Source: Limnohabitans sp. 2KL-17 (lineage in GTDB: Bacteria; Pseudomonadota; Gammaproteobacteria; Burkholderiales; Burkholderiaceae_C). Taken from it: a stretch of 64,000 nucleotides of DNA. The position numbers and the translations under genes were made by a program. The notes below the pieces were generated by a model. That model worked only from the letters and a program-made list of their open reading frames with translations, did no database searches and was not told the DNA's origin. This document shows positions 37,159 to 45,217 of this stretch, piece after piece (position 1 is the stretch's first letter; every line of letters begins with the position of its first letter). The stretch covers positions 59,834 through 123,833 of the forward strand of contig NZ_NESK01000008.1 in the NCBI RefSeq assembly GCF_003063415.1, in the 5' to 3' direction.

Positions 37159-39107
37159 GCGCACTTGCACGCTTGCCGGGCCTGGACGGGCTGCGCGGTG
37201 TGGCTGTGCTGGCCGTGATCGGCTACCACCTGAACCTGGGGCACTTTTTACCTGCCGGTTTTCTGGGGGTGGACATTTTCTTCACCGTGTCGGGTTTCAT
37301 CATCACGGCGCTTTTGTTGCAAGAGCATGCCCAGACTGGGCGCATTGATTTCACGGCGTTTTACGTGCGCCGAGCACGCCGCCTCTTTCCGGTGGCACTT
37401 GCCATGCTGCTGGTGTTGGTGGCGCTGTCTCCCCTGCTGCTGCCCACCGCTCTGCCGCGCCTGCGCGAAGACCTGCCTGCAGCTTTCCTGTATGCGTCCA
37501 ACTGGTGGCAGATCGTGGCCCAGCAGTCGTATTTCGAGGCCATTGAACACCCCCGGCTGTTGCAACACCTGTGGTCTCTGGCCATCGAGGAGCAGTATTA
37601 CGTGTTGTGGCCGCTGGCCGTGCTGTGGCTTTTGAACCAGGCCAGCCGGCAAGGTCTGGGCGTGGCAGCGGGCCTGATCGCCATCGCCAGCACAGGCTGG
37701 ATGGCCTGGCTTTATGTCACGCAGATCGATGGCGGTGACCCCAGCCGTGTTTACCTGGGCACCGACACCCATTTGATGGGGCTGCTGTCCGGCTCTGCCC
37801 TGGCAGCCTGGTGGAACCCCTGGAAAGCGCGCATGGCCAACAGCGCCAGCGACGGCCTGCTCAACCTGGCAGGCATTGCCGCGTTGGCTGCGCTGGTGGG
37901 GGGCATGGCCACCGTGCACGAGGGCATGCCCTGGCTTTACCAGGGTGGCTTTTTGCTGGTGGCCGTGCTCAGTTGCCTGGTGATCAGCGCTGCCACGCGA
38001 GAAGGCACCTGGGTGGCGTCACTGCTCTCTGCACGGCCCATGCGCTGGCTTGGCGCCCGGTCTTATTCGCTTTACCTGTGGCACTGGCCCGTGGTGGTCT
38101 GGCTGCGCCCCTCTGCACAGGCCGATGTCCTGGAACTGACATGGGTCACCGCCGTGCGGCTCTTGCTCACGCTGGCCTGCGCCGAAGCCTCCTACAGGTG
38201 GGTCGAAACGCGCTGGGTCAACGGCTTCGCAGCCATGCCCTGGCGGCGTGGGTCGGCCTTGGGGGCTGCAGCCCTGGTGATGGTCAATGCCGGGGTCTTG
38301 GGCTTCATGCCGAACACCACGGCACAACACCAGGACATGGTGGCACCCTTGGCCCAAGACAAGCCCTCACCCAGCAAAAGCCCCCCCGCATCCTCGGCTT
38401 CGGCAAACAAGCCCCAAGCCACGCCTTCAACCCCTTTGCACGGGAACCGGGCACAGATGGGAGAAGCCACCTACCATCGGGTCACGCTATTGGGAGACTC
38501 GGTTTTGCTGGGTGCAAGCCCGTACCTGCAGCGCCGACTGCCATTTGCATCCGTTGAAGCCAAAGTGGGCCGACAAGGCAGTGAGGGCATCAAACTCGTG
38601 CAGAGCCTGCGCGAGCAACATCAACTCGGCGACGCGGCCGTGATCCATCTGGGCACCAACGGCTATCTGGCCGAAAGGCAATTTCGGGTCTTGCTGGAAC
38701 AACTGGGCGATCGCAAGACCGTGGTGGTGGTCAATGTGTACGGCGCACGGCGTTGGATCGGCTCGAACAACGAGACGATCGCCAGGGTCACCCAAGACTT
38801 TGACAATGTGCGGCTGGTGGACTGGCATACCATCGGACAAGCCAACCCAGACTTTTTTGTGCAAGACGGCATCCACCTGTCCGGCACGGGCATCCATGCG
38901 TATTACAACCAGATTCGTCTGGCTTTGGGCCTGCCTGAAGTCACACTCGGCGGCCCAACGCGAAAGCCCTTGAAACGGCCCCAAAGACCCCAAGCCGAGA
39001 CCCCACACCAGGGCTTGTCAGCGCCAGCTTCAACGCCCTCCATCGATGCACCCGCCATCAGCCAGCTGCAGCGCAGCAGCGCTGTGTCCACGCCTGCAAG
39101 TGATTAA
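37155..39107 (+). CDS. acyltransferase-3/SGNH fusion, OatA-like envelope O-acetyltransferase
   Basis: 650 residues. The N-terminal acyltransferase-3 domain (about 5-390, ten or so membrane helices) has the R-x10-H motif (Arg14, His25 in LRGVAVLAVIGYH), GVDIFFTVSGFI and YVRRARRLFPV. A Pro/Ser/Ala-rich linker (about 395-435) leads to a periplasmic SGNH domain: LLGDSVLLGASPYL (Ser449), VEAKVGRQGSEGIKL, IHLGTNGY (Asn502) and VQDGIHLSGTG (Asp571, His574). Order and motifs match Gram-positive OatA; Salmonella OafB-type LPS enzymes share the layout. A Pro/Ala/Ser tail follows. Translationally coupled to the SGNH esterase gene. Confidence 0.82.
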   Translation: MSALARLPGLDGLRGVAVLAVIGYHLNLGHFLPAGFLGVDIFFTVSGFIITALLLQEHAQTGRIDFTAFYVRRARRLFPVALAMLLVLVALSPLLLPTALPRLREDLPAAFLYASNWWQIVAQQSYFEAIEHPRLLQHLWSLAIEEQYYVLWPLAVLWLLNQASRQGLGVAAGLIAIASTGWMAWLYVTQIDGGDPSRVYLGTDTHLMGLLSGSALAAWWNPWKARMANSASDGLLNLAGIAALAALVGGMATVHEGMPWLYQGGFLLVAVLSCLVISAATREGTWVASLLSARPMRWLGARSYSLYLWHWPVVVWLRPSAQADVLELTWVTAVRLLLTLACAEASYRWVETRWVNGFAAMPWRRGSALGAAALVMVNAGVLGFMPNTTAQHQDMVAPLAQDKPSPSKSPPASSASANKPQATPSTPLHGNRAQMGEATYHRVTLLGDSVLLGASPYLQRRLPFASVEAKVGRQGSEGIKLVQSLREQHQLGDAAVIHLGTNGYLAERQFRVLLEQLGDRKTVVVVNVYGARRWIGSNNETIARVTQDFDNVRLVDWHTIGQANPDFFVQDGIHLSGTGIHAYYNQIRLALGLPEVTLGGPTRKPLKRPQRPQAETPHQGLSAPASTPSIDAPAISQLQRSSAVSTPASD

Positions 39108-39119
39108 GGCTCCGCCCGT

Positions 39120-40265
39120 TCAAGGCAGTGTTTTGGGGCCATCCAGGTAGGCATAGGGTGATTGGCGCCATTGCCGCTGACCGACGAGGGGCGCACCCGC
39201 TCCGCCAGGCAAGTTATTGAGTGCACTCAATGGGGCGGCCGCAGAAGGCAGGCCACCGTTGCGCATGTTCAGCATCTGGGCGGTCGTGGGCAGGGTCGAG
39301 CCTGCCATCACCGGCACGCTGTCTTGCAAGCGCTGGGTGGTTTGTATGACCGAGGCCAGCACGTTGGCGTAGTTGGGGGCGGTGGCATAACCCGCTTGTT
39401 GCAAGGAGGTCGCAAACGCCTGGGGGTCGCCCAGATTGCGCATGGCACTGGCATAGCGAGGGTTTTGGCTGATCAGGCGGGCATAGTCATTGAAAGACTC
39501 TTCATAGCTGCCATAGGCCCGAAATTGCCCTCGCACCTTCTGGGGGGCGCCATTGATAAATTCGGTGGTCCAGATCTCGGCCACTGGCCCTTTCCAGTTG
39601 GCGCTGGCGCGGATGCCAAACAAATTGTGCGAGGTCTGGCCATCGGGCAAGCGAATTTCCTGTTTGCCCCAGCCGGTTTCGAGGGCCGCTTGAGCCACCA
39701 TGAAGGTCGCCGGAATGCCGCTGGTCGCCTGGGCTTGGCGTGCCGCTTGGGCATGCCGGGCCAAAAAAGCCTGAGGGCCTGTCAAGGCCTGAGCATCGGG
39801 TGATTTGGCCACGCGACTGGCAGAGTTCAAGGGCAAAGGTTTGACCCAGGCCACAGCCGCACCCTCGCCCAACTTGCCTGGCTGCAAAGCTTCGGCCATG
39901 GCCGTCGGTTCGACCGAAGACAAGTCAATGCGCTGTTCGGGGTAAATCAGATTGGCATCACCAATGCCATTGTCTGCGGCGACCTTGAGTGCCACGCGGT
40001 ACAACTGCTGCCCCGACAATTGAATGGGCGACTGGGTGTCTTGCAAGCGCTTTTGGATCAAGCCGCTGAGCGTGTCACCCGGTTTAACCGTGACCTGCGC
40101 CCCCACTGGAGCGAGCTTGGACAAGGTTTGTGAAAATGCCGCAACCTGTGAGTTCTGACGCGCAGACGCACCCGCAGGGCGGTCCGATGATTCGGACGCC
40201 TTTGGGGGCAAAGTCGTTACAGCGTGAAGGGTCATGGCATCATGAGGTGTCGTTCTGTCGGGCAC
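39120..40265 (-). CDS. LysM and glucosaminidase domain protein (FlgJ-like peptidoglycan hydrolase)
   Basis: 381 residues. After a low-complexity N-terminus comes a LysM-like domain (about 56-116, AQVTVKPGDTLSGLIQKRL..NLIYPEQRIDL), then a glucosaminidase domain (about 175-312). The latter has the catalytic Glu196 in AQAALETGWGKQ, HNLFGIRA, FRAYGSYEESFNDYARLI and AGYATAPNYANVLASVI, close to the C-terminal half of FlgJ. No signal peptide is seen; FlgJ is exported through the flagellar basal body, so that route or an unrecognised one is needed. The start is uncertain: GTG at 40265 or ATG at 40235, neither with a clear ribosome site. Convergent with the acyltransferase gene, 12 bases apart. Confidence 0.78.
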   Translation of the reverse strand: MPDRTTPHDAMTLHAVTTLPPKASESSDRPAGASARQNSQVAAFSQTLSKLAPVGAQVTVKPGDTLSGLIQKRLQDTQSPIQLSGQQLYRVALKVAADNGIGDANLIYPEQRIDLSSVEPTAMAEALQPGKLGEGAAVAWVKPLPLNSASRVAKSPDAQALTGPQAFLARHAQAARQAQATSGIPATFMVAQAALETGWGKQEIRLPDGQTSHNLFGIRASANWKGPVAEIWTTEFINGAPQKVRGQFRAYGSYEESFNDYARLISQNPRYASAMRNLGDPQAFATSLQQAGYATAPNYANVLASVIQTTQRLQDSVPVMAGSTLPTTAQMLNMRNGGLPSAAAPLSALNNLPGGAGAPLVGQRQWRQSPYAYLDGPKTLP

Positions 40266-40398
40266 ACAGGTCCCGGTAGGTTGACGGTTAATCCACAGTC
40301 AAAGCTTAGTTAGCAATTTTTACGCCTGGCTTCAAAAGGTATCCAAACACAATTTCCACCACCAAAGTGGTACAAAATCCCCCTGGATTTTTTCACGG

Positions 40399-41676
40399 AT
40401 GAATTTCTTGACACGGGTTCTTTATCGATTTGCCGTCATTTGGACAGCCCTCTGCCTGTCGGTCAGCGCGCTGGCGGCGCCCGATATCGCCTTGGTTCAG
40501 GTGATCGGACAGCGCGACCCGGCCGAGTTCAACTGCCCGAACCAGCGAACACGGGCGACGGCACAAACGCCCCGTTCTGGCGAACTGGCAGAAACCGCCG
40601 AGGCACCCTCCCCGCTGACCCAAGGGCCAACATTTCGGGGTGATGCGACCACCCACAAAAACATCCTGAAAATCGGCCTGTGGGGCGACAGCCACACCGC
40701 GTCAGGCACCTTTACAGACAGCTTGCTCGAGGCGCTGCGCTTGCCGCGCGCCCAAACCCACCCCAGCTTCATTGCCCCAACTTTCAACCTGAAGGGGATT
40801 CGACACCCCTTGCGCCGCGCATGCCTGAGCGATGACTGGCAAACCGCGCTGGCCTACCGCAGCCCCACCGAAGGCCCGGAAACTTACGCCAAGTCCCTGG
40901 CCAACATCCGCACTGAAGCCGCAGGGGGATTCATGTGGCTTGACTTCCGGTACCCCGAAGCCCAAACCCGCGTTAAATGGGCCGACATCCACTTTTCCAA
41001 GGTCCAAGCCGACCGAAGCCTGGTGCTCGGCATCACGGTGGATGACGGCCCTGAAGCCATCGTCAACCTGGGACTGTCCAGCAGTCGGCGCCTGAGGGTG
41101 CAGTCCGAACAAGCATTTGCAACGCTGCGGCTGCGGCTCATTGCCGGACAAATCCGCATCGACGGCATCGCCCCGGTGTACGCCAGCAAACCCCAAATCA
41201 TCCTGGATGTGTTCAGCATCCCGGGCGCCACCGCCAAGGGCTGGCGTGTGGTGAACACAACCCATCTGCGCCAGCAAGACCCGCTGGGCTTGGGCTACGA
41301 CGTGGTGATCTTGCAGTCAGGCACCAACGAATCGCTGGACCCGGACTTCAAGATCGGGCTTTATGAGTCGCAACTGAGCGCCAGCATCACCCGGCTGAAA
41401 ACCGCCTATCCCCAGGCCCGATGCGTGCTGATCGGCCCACCAGATGCCAAACGCTCATCGAACACCCTGCGCCTGATCAACGACAGCCAATACCGACTGG
41501 CCAGCGCCAGGGGCTGCACCCACTGGCATTGGCAAAAAGCCATGGGTGGCCCGGGTTCAGCACAGCGCTGGTTGGCCAAAGACTGGATGCAAGCCGACCT
41601 GCTGCACCTGACACCAGCAGGCTACGCAGAGAGCGCACGCAGTTTGGTCAGCATGGTGCCGATCAAAGCCCACTGA
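40399..41676 (+). CDS. secreted SGNH/GDSL hydrolase, Ape1-like (copy 2)
   Basis: 425 residues with a signal peptide (MNFLTRVLYRFAVIWTALCLSVSALAA). It has the same architecture as the esterase at 35749: WGDSHTASGTF (Ser98), a beta-rich insertion (about 170-270, including AGQIRIDGIAPVYASKP), SGTNESLD (Asn310) and ADLLHLTPAGY (Asp400, His403). The shared motifs (GDSH, IPGATA/YPGATA, CVLIGP, AMGG.GSA, LLHxTPAGY) show the two are paralogues. Divergent from the glucosaminidase gene across 133 bases, which fits joint control of a hydrolase and an esterase. Confidence 0.72.
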   Translation: MNFLTRVLYRFAVIWTALCLSVSALAAPDIALVQVIGQRDPAEFNCPNQRTRATAQTPRSGELAETAEAPSPLTQGPTFRGDATTHKNILKIGLWGDSHTASGTFTDSLLEALRLPRAQTHPSFIAPTFNLKGIRHPLRRACLSDDWQTALAYRSPTEGPETYAKSLANIRTEAAGGFMWLDFRYPEAQTRVKWADIHFSKVQADRSLVLGITVDDGPEAIVNLGLSSSRRLRVQSEQAFATLRLRLIAGQIRIDGIAPVYASKPQIILDVFSIPGATAKGWRVVNTTHLRQQDPLGLGYDVVILQSGTNESLDPDFKIGLYESQLSASITRLKTAYPQARCVLIGPPDAKRSSNTLRLINDSQYRLASARGCTHWHWQKAMGGPGSAQRWLAKDWMQADLLHLTPAGYAESARSLVSMVPIKAH

Positions 41677-41706
41677 GGCTGCTGGCTGAACTTGGCGACA
41701 AGCCTG

Positions 41707-42114
41707 CTAGATATCCGTGTCGTTTCGCCGCTTGGCTTTCAGGCGTGACTGGATGGCCTTGCCCTCCAGCCGCCTTTGCACCGAGCCATAAGTGGGCTTG
41801 GTGGCTTTGCGGGGTTTGGGCGGTTTGGCATACAGGTCCAGCGTTTCATAGAGCCGCGCCCAGGCATCGACCCGGTTGGCTTCCTGCGTGCGGTGGCGCT
41901 GGGCCTTGAGGATGAAAACGCCCTCTTGCGTCAGGCGGCTGTCGCCCGATTGCAACCAGCGCTGCTTGACATCGTCGGGCAAGGATGAGTTGGCCACATC
42001 AAAGCGCAGCTGGATGGCACTGGAGACCTTGTTGACGTTTTGCCCCCCCGGGCCTTGCGCCCGGATGGCGCTCAACTCGACCTCGGCGTCGTCAATGTGC
42101 AGCGCGTGTTTCAT
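41707..42114 (-). CDS. arfB: alternative ribosome-rescue factor ArfB (peptidyl-tRNA hydrolase)
   Basis: 135 residues. A class I release-factor-like domain with the GGQ motif in AQGPGGQNVNKVSSAIQLRFD is followed by a basic tail (KPPKPRKATKPTYGSVQRRLEGKAIQSRLKAKRR) that in ArfB enters the empty mRNA channel of stalled ribosomes. Start ATG at 42114; a longer open frame upstream is not needed. Last gene of the long minus-strand run that begins with nuoA, 83 bases after DUF1178. Confidence 0.92.
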   Translation of the reverse strand: MKHALHIDDAEVELSAIRAQGPGGQNVNKVSSAIQLRFDVANSSLPDDVKQRWLQSGDSRLTQEGVFILKAQRHRTQEANRVDAWARLYETLDLYAKPPKPRKATKPTYGSVQRRLEGKAIQSRLKAKRRNDTDI

Positions 42115-42197
42115 CAGGATTTTGTCTCTTTGAAGGATGGCGAGCGCTGGCACATGATCACGCGGGCCCACCATGCCACTGGGTCTGAGATCTGCGC

Positions 42198-42737
42198 TTA
42201 TTGCAGCGGACCCTTGAGATTTTCCGGGATGGGCAAGGGCATGACCTCAATGCCTTCTTCGATCAGCGCTTCGGTTTCTTCGCGCGTGGCCTGGCCCCGG
42301 ATGTTGCGATCTTCGCGCTCGCCGTAATGGATCTTGCGGGCTTCTTCGGCAAACTGTGGCCCCACATCTTCGGTGTTGGCCATGACGTGGCGCACCATGT
42401 TCAGCATGGCCGCTTGCATTTGCGCCAATCGGCCGGGGTTCAAAGACAGATCGGAGCTGCTCAGCGCGGCCATCCGATCTGAAGGGGCTTGTGCATCACC
42501 TGTCGGTGCGGATCCTGGCGCGGCGAGCGAGCCTTCGGTCTGACCCGCTGGCAAAGCCGGGGCTGCGCCGTGCCCCAGGTTCAATCGGGGCGCCGAGAGC
42601 ATCTTGACAATGTCACTGTCGTTGCACACCGGGCACGTGACCAAGCCCCGCGCAAGCTGTGCGTCGTAATCGTCTTGCGAGCCAAACCAGCCTTCAAAGC
42701 TGTGGCCCTGCGTACATTGAAGGTCCAGGACTTTCAT
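42198..42737 (-). CDS. DUF1178 family protein
   Basis: 179 residues starting MKVLDLQCTQGHSFEGWFGSQDDYDAQLARGLVTCPVCND. The Cys/His residues in CTQGH and CPVC look like a zinc-ribbon-type site, as in DUF1178 proteins. An Ala/Pro linker follows, then a helical C-terminal half (AQMQAAMLNMVRHVMANTEDVGPQFAEEARKIHYGE..IRGQAT) ending EEGIEVMPLPIP, characteristic of the family. Function unknown. Lies 11 bases after the Nudix gene on the same strand. Confidence 0.88.
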   Translation of the reverse strand: MKVLDLQCTQGHSFEGWFGSQDDYDAQLARGLVTCPVCNDSDIVKMLSAPRLNLGHGAAPALPAGQTEGSLAAPGSAPTGDAQAPSDRMAALSSSDLSLNPGRLAQMQAAMLNMVRHVMANTEDVGPQFAEEARKIHYGEREDRNIRGQATREETEALIEEGIEVMPLPIPENLKGPLQ

Positions 42738-42748
42738 GGGCGTGTGTT

Positions 42749-43333
42749 TCAGGACAGGGTTTGCCAGCTTACCGGCCAATGGCCTGCCAGCATATTTTGC
42801 AACCAAAGTGCGCCGGTGAGGGTTTTGGCATCGGTCACTTGCCCGTCCCGGCACCAGGCCATCAGTTGTTCAGGCGTGGCGGTGAAAACGTCCAGAAATT
42901 CTCCGACGTCCAGTTGCCGCTGGCCCAAGGTCAACTCTTGTGCAAACCAGATTTCGATCACTTCGGTGGAGTAAGAGATCACCGGATGCAAAATCCCTGC
43001 CCGTGCCCACTGCCGAGCGGTGTAGCCGGTTTCTTCCATCAATTCACGCTGAGCACACAGCAAGGGGTCCTCGCCCGGATTGAGCTTGCCAGCCGGAAAT
43101 TCGATCATCACTTGCGCCACGGGATAGCGGTATTGGCGCTCAAGGACCAGGCGCAAACCATGGGGCGTGTGCAGCAGCGGAATAACCATCACCGCGCCCG
43201 GATGAACCACAAACTCACGGGTGGCAATGCTTTGGTCTGGCAAGCGAACGGTATCGCGAAAGGCGTGCAAAAAATTGCCGTGAAGCAACTCTTGGTGACT
43301 GACCGTGTGCTCGATCAGGTGCTCGTCAGACAT
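42749..43333 (-). CDS. Nudix hydrolase, ADP-ribose pyrophosphatase type
   Basis: 194 residues. The Nudix box G-x5-E-x7-REUxEExGU is GKLNPGEDPLLCAQRELMEETGY, preceded by MIEFPA, the hallmark of the ADP-ribose pyrophosphatase (NudF/NudE) branch. The N-terminus FRDTVRLPDQSIATREFVVHPGAVMVIPLL forms the domain-swapped strands of that group. Likely hydrolyses ADP-ribose and related NAD breakdown products. It lies between DUF2818 and DUF1178, downstream of complex I, whose substrate NADH makes an ADP-ribose clean-up role plausible. Confidence 0.9.
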   Translation of the reverse strand: MSDEHLIEHTVSHQELLHGNFLHAFRDTVRLPDQSIATREFVVHPGAVMVIPLLHTPHGLRLVLERQYRYPVAQVMIEFPAGKLNPGEDPLLCAQRELMEETGYTARQWARAGILHPVISYSTEVIEIWFAQELTLGQRQLDVGEFLDVFTATPEQLMAWCRDGQVTDAKTLTGALWLQNMLAGHWPVSWQTLS

Positions 43334-43360
43334 GGCAATGGATGTGAAACCGGAAATCGG

Positions 43361-43663
43361 TCAATGCTTGCGGTGCATGAGGTAGCGGTAAACAAAACCG
43401 GGGAACGCCAGCGTCACAAACATGGTGCCTGTGACCGCATAAAACTCCCAGCCTTGTGGCGCGATCTGGCCGGCATGGCTTTCAAGCGCAAGGCCAACAC
43501 CGCCCACCACAAAATACAGCGCCACCAATTCTGCAAGTCGCCAAACCAGGGGTTTGGAGATGCGCTGAGGCCCTAAAAACAAAATGCGCTGATTGGCAAA
43601 CGGCAAGTTGGCCGCCAGCAATGCCAGCACCACCAAAAAGCCGATTTGTGCAGAAGTGGACAT
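43361..43663 (-). CDS. DUF2818 family membrane protein
   Basis: 100 residues, three predicted membrane helices (IGFLVVLALLAANLPFA; LVWRLAELVALYFVVGGVGLALE; WEFYAVTGTMFVTLAFPGFVYRYL). The family is found in betaproteobacteria, typically right after nuoN as here (16 bases). The constant location suggests a link to complex I assembly or function, but none is established. Confidence 0.88.
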   Translation of the reverse strand: MSTSAQIGFLVVLALLAANLPFANQRILFLGPQRISKPLVWRLAELVALYFVVGGVGLALESHAGQIAPQGWEFYAVTGTMFVTLAFPGFVYRYLMHRKH

Positions 43664-43679
43664 GGCCTGAAAACGCCAA

Positions 43680-45167
43680 TCAGATGGCCAGCATGCGGGC
43701 GATGGCGTCTGCGCACAGCGCCATCAGGGCACCCGGCACGATGCCCAGCACAAGAACCAGCAAGCCGTTCACAGACAAGACCGCGCGCACATCCAGGGTG
43801 GCAGACACGGTGGTGGCGGTCACGGGCTCGTCAAAGTACATGACCTTGACCACACGCAGGTAATAGAAAGCACCGATCAGCGACATCAGCACGGCATAGA
43901 TTGCCAGACCCAGATAAAAGCCCTGACCCGAGACTATCAGCGACTGCAGCACGGACAGCTTGGCATAAAAGCCCACCATCGGTGGAATACCCGCCATGGA
44001 GAACAAACAAATCGCCATCACGCCGGCGTACAACGGGCTGCGCTGGTTGAGACCTGCCAGGTCGGTGATTTCTTCGCTTTCAAAACCTTGGCGAGCCAAC
44101 AACATGATCACGCCGAAGCTGGCCAGGGTGGTCAGCACGTAAGACACCATGTAAAACATGGCCGAGCTGTAGGCATTGGCGGCCAATGTGGTTTGACCGT
44201 TGATGACACCGGCCACAAAGCCCAGCAGCACGAAACCCATTTGCGCGATGGTCGAGTAGGCCAGCATGCGCTTGAGGTTGGTCTGTGCAATGGCGGCCAG
44301 GTTGCCGACAGCCAGCGAGGCAATGGCCAGGAATGCCAACATTTGCTGCCAGTCAAACGCCAATGGCAACAAGCCCTCGACCAGCAAACGGACCATGATG
44401 GCAAAGGCTGCCAGCTTGGGGGCGCCACCGATCATGAGGGTCGCGGCAGTCGGTGCACCTTGGTACACGTCGGGAATCCACATGTGGAAAGGCACAGCCC
44501 CTATTTTGAAGGCCAGTCCGGAAACGATGAACACCAAACCGAACACCAGCACCTGGTGGTTGACCTGACCCGTCTGAATGGCCTTGAAGACGGCTGACAA
44601 TTCGAGACTGCCAGTGGCACCGTACATCATGGACATGCCATACAGCAAGAAGCCCGAAGCCATGGCACCGAGAACAAAGTACTTCATGGCGGCCTCTGTG
44701 GCCTGGGTGTGGTCACGGCGCAGCGCGACCAGGGCATAACTCGACAAAGTGAGCAGCTCAAGGCCGAGGTAAATCACGATGAAGTTCTGCCCCGAGATCA
44801 TGAAGCTCATGCCCAGCAGGGCGAACATGCTCAGGCTGAAAAGTTCTCCGCCACGCAACATGTCGCGGTCAGCCGCATAAGGGCGCGAATACACCAAGGT
44901 CACCATCACGGCAATCGTGGCAAAGCACTTGAGCCAATGGCCCATCGGGTCACTGACCACCAGACGACCGAAACCGTAAAGCGTCTGGCCGGCATCGGCG
45001 TACATGGCGTGCAACCAGGCTACGCCGCCCAAGGACAACAAGGTCATGACATAGGTGGCCGTGCGCTTGGGGCTTTTCACGAAGAGGTCAACCAGCGCAA
45101 TCACGCAGGCCATGACCAGCAACACGATCTCCGGATAAACCGTCATCCAGCTGGAGTTGTCAATCAT
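43680..45167 (-). CDS. nuoN: NADH-quinone oxidoreductase subunit N
   Basis: Antiporter-like proton-pumping membrane subunit of complex I. 495 residues, about 14 helices. The Proton_antipo_M core contains the conserved LGLELLTLSSYALVALRRD, with its glutamate in helix 5, and YFVLGAMASGFLLYGMSMMYG. Further on are HMWIPDVYQGAPTAATLMIGGAPKLAAF and LKRMLAYSTIAQMGFVLLG. Last nuo gene in the operon. Confidence 0.96.
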   Translation of the reverse strand: MIDNSSWMTVYPEIVLLVMACVIALVDLFVKSPKRTATYVMTLLSLGGVAWLHAMYADAGQTLYGFGRLVVSDPMGHWLKCFATIAVMVTLVYSRPYAADRDMLRGGELFSLSMFALLGMSFMISGQNFIVIYLGLELLTLSSYALVALRRDHTQATEAAMKYFVLGAMASGFLLYGMSMMYGATGSLELSAVFKAIQTGQVNHQVLVFGLVFIVSGLAFKIGAVPFHMWIPDVYQGAPTAATLMIGGAPKLAAFAIMVRLLVEGLLPLAFDWQQMLAFLAIASLAVGNLAAIAQTNLKRMLAYSTIAQMGFVLLGFVAGVINGQTTLAANAYSSAMFYMVSYVLTTLASFGVIMLLARQGFESEEITDLAGLNQRSPLYAGVMAICLFSMAGIPPMVGFYAKLSVLQSLIVSGQGFYLGLAIYAVLMSLIGAFYYLRVVKVMYFDEPVTATTVSATLDVRAVLSVNGLLVLVLGIVPGALMALCADAIARMLAI

Positions 45168-45217
45168 GTGTGTTCTCTCAATTCTTCAAATCAGGCTAAA
45201 CGTTCCGTGCCTGCTGC

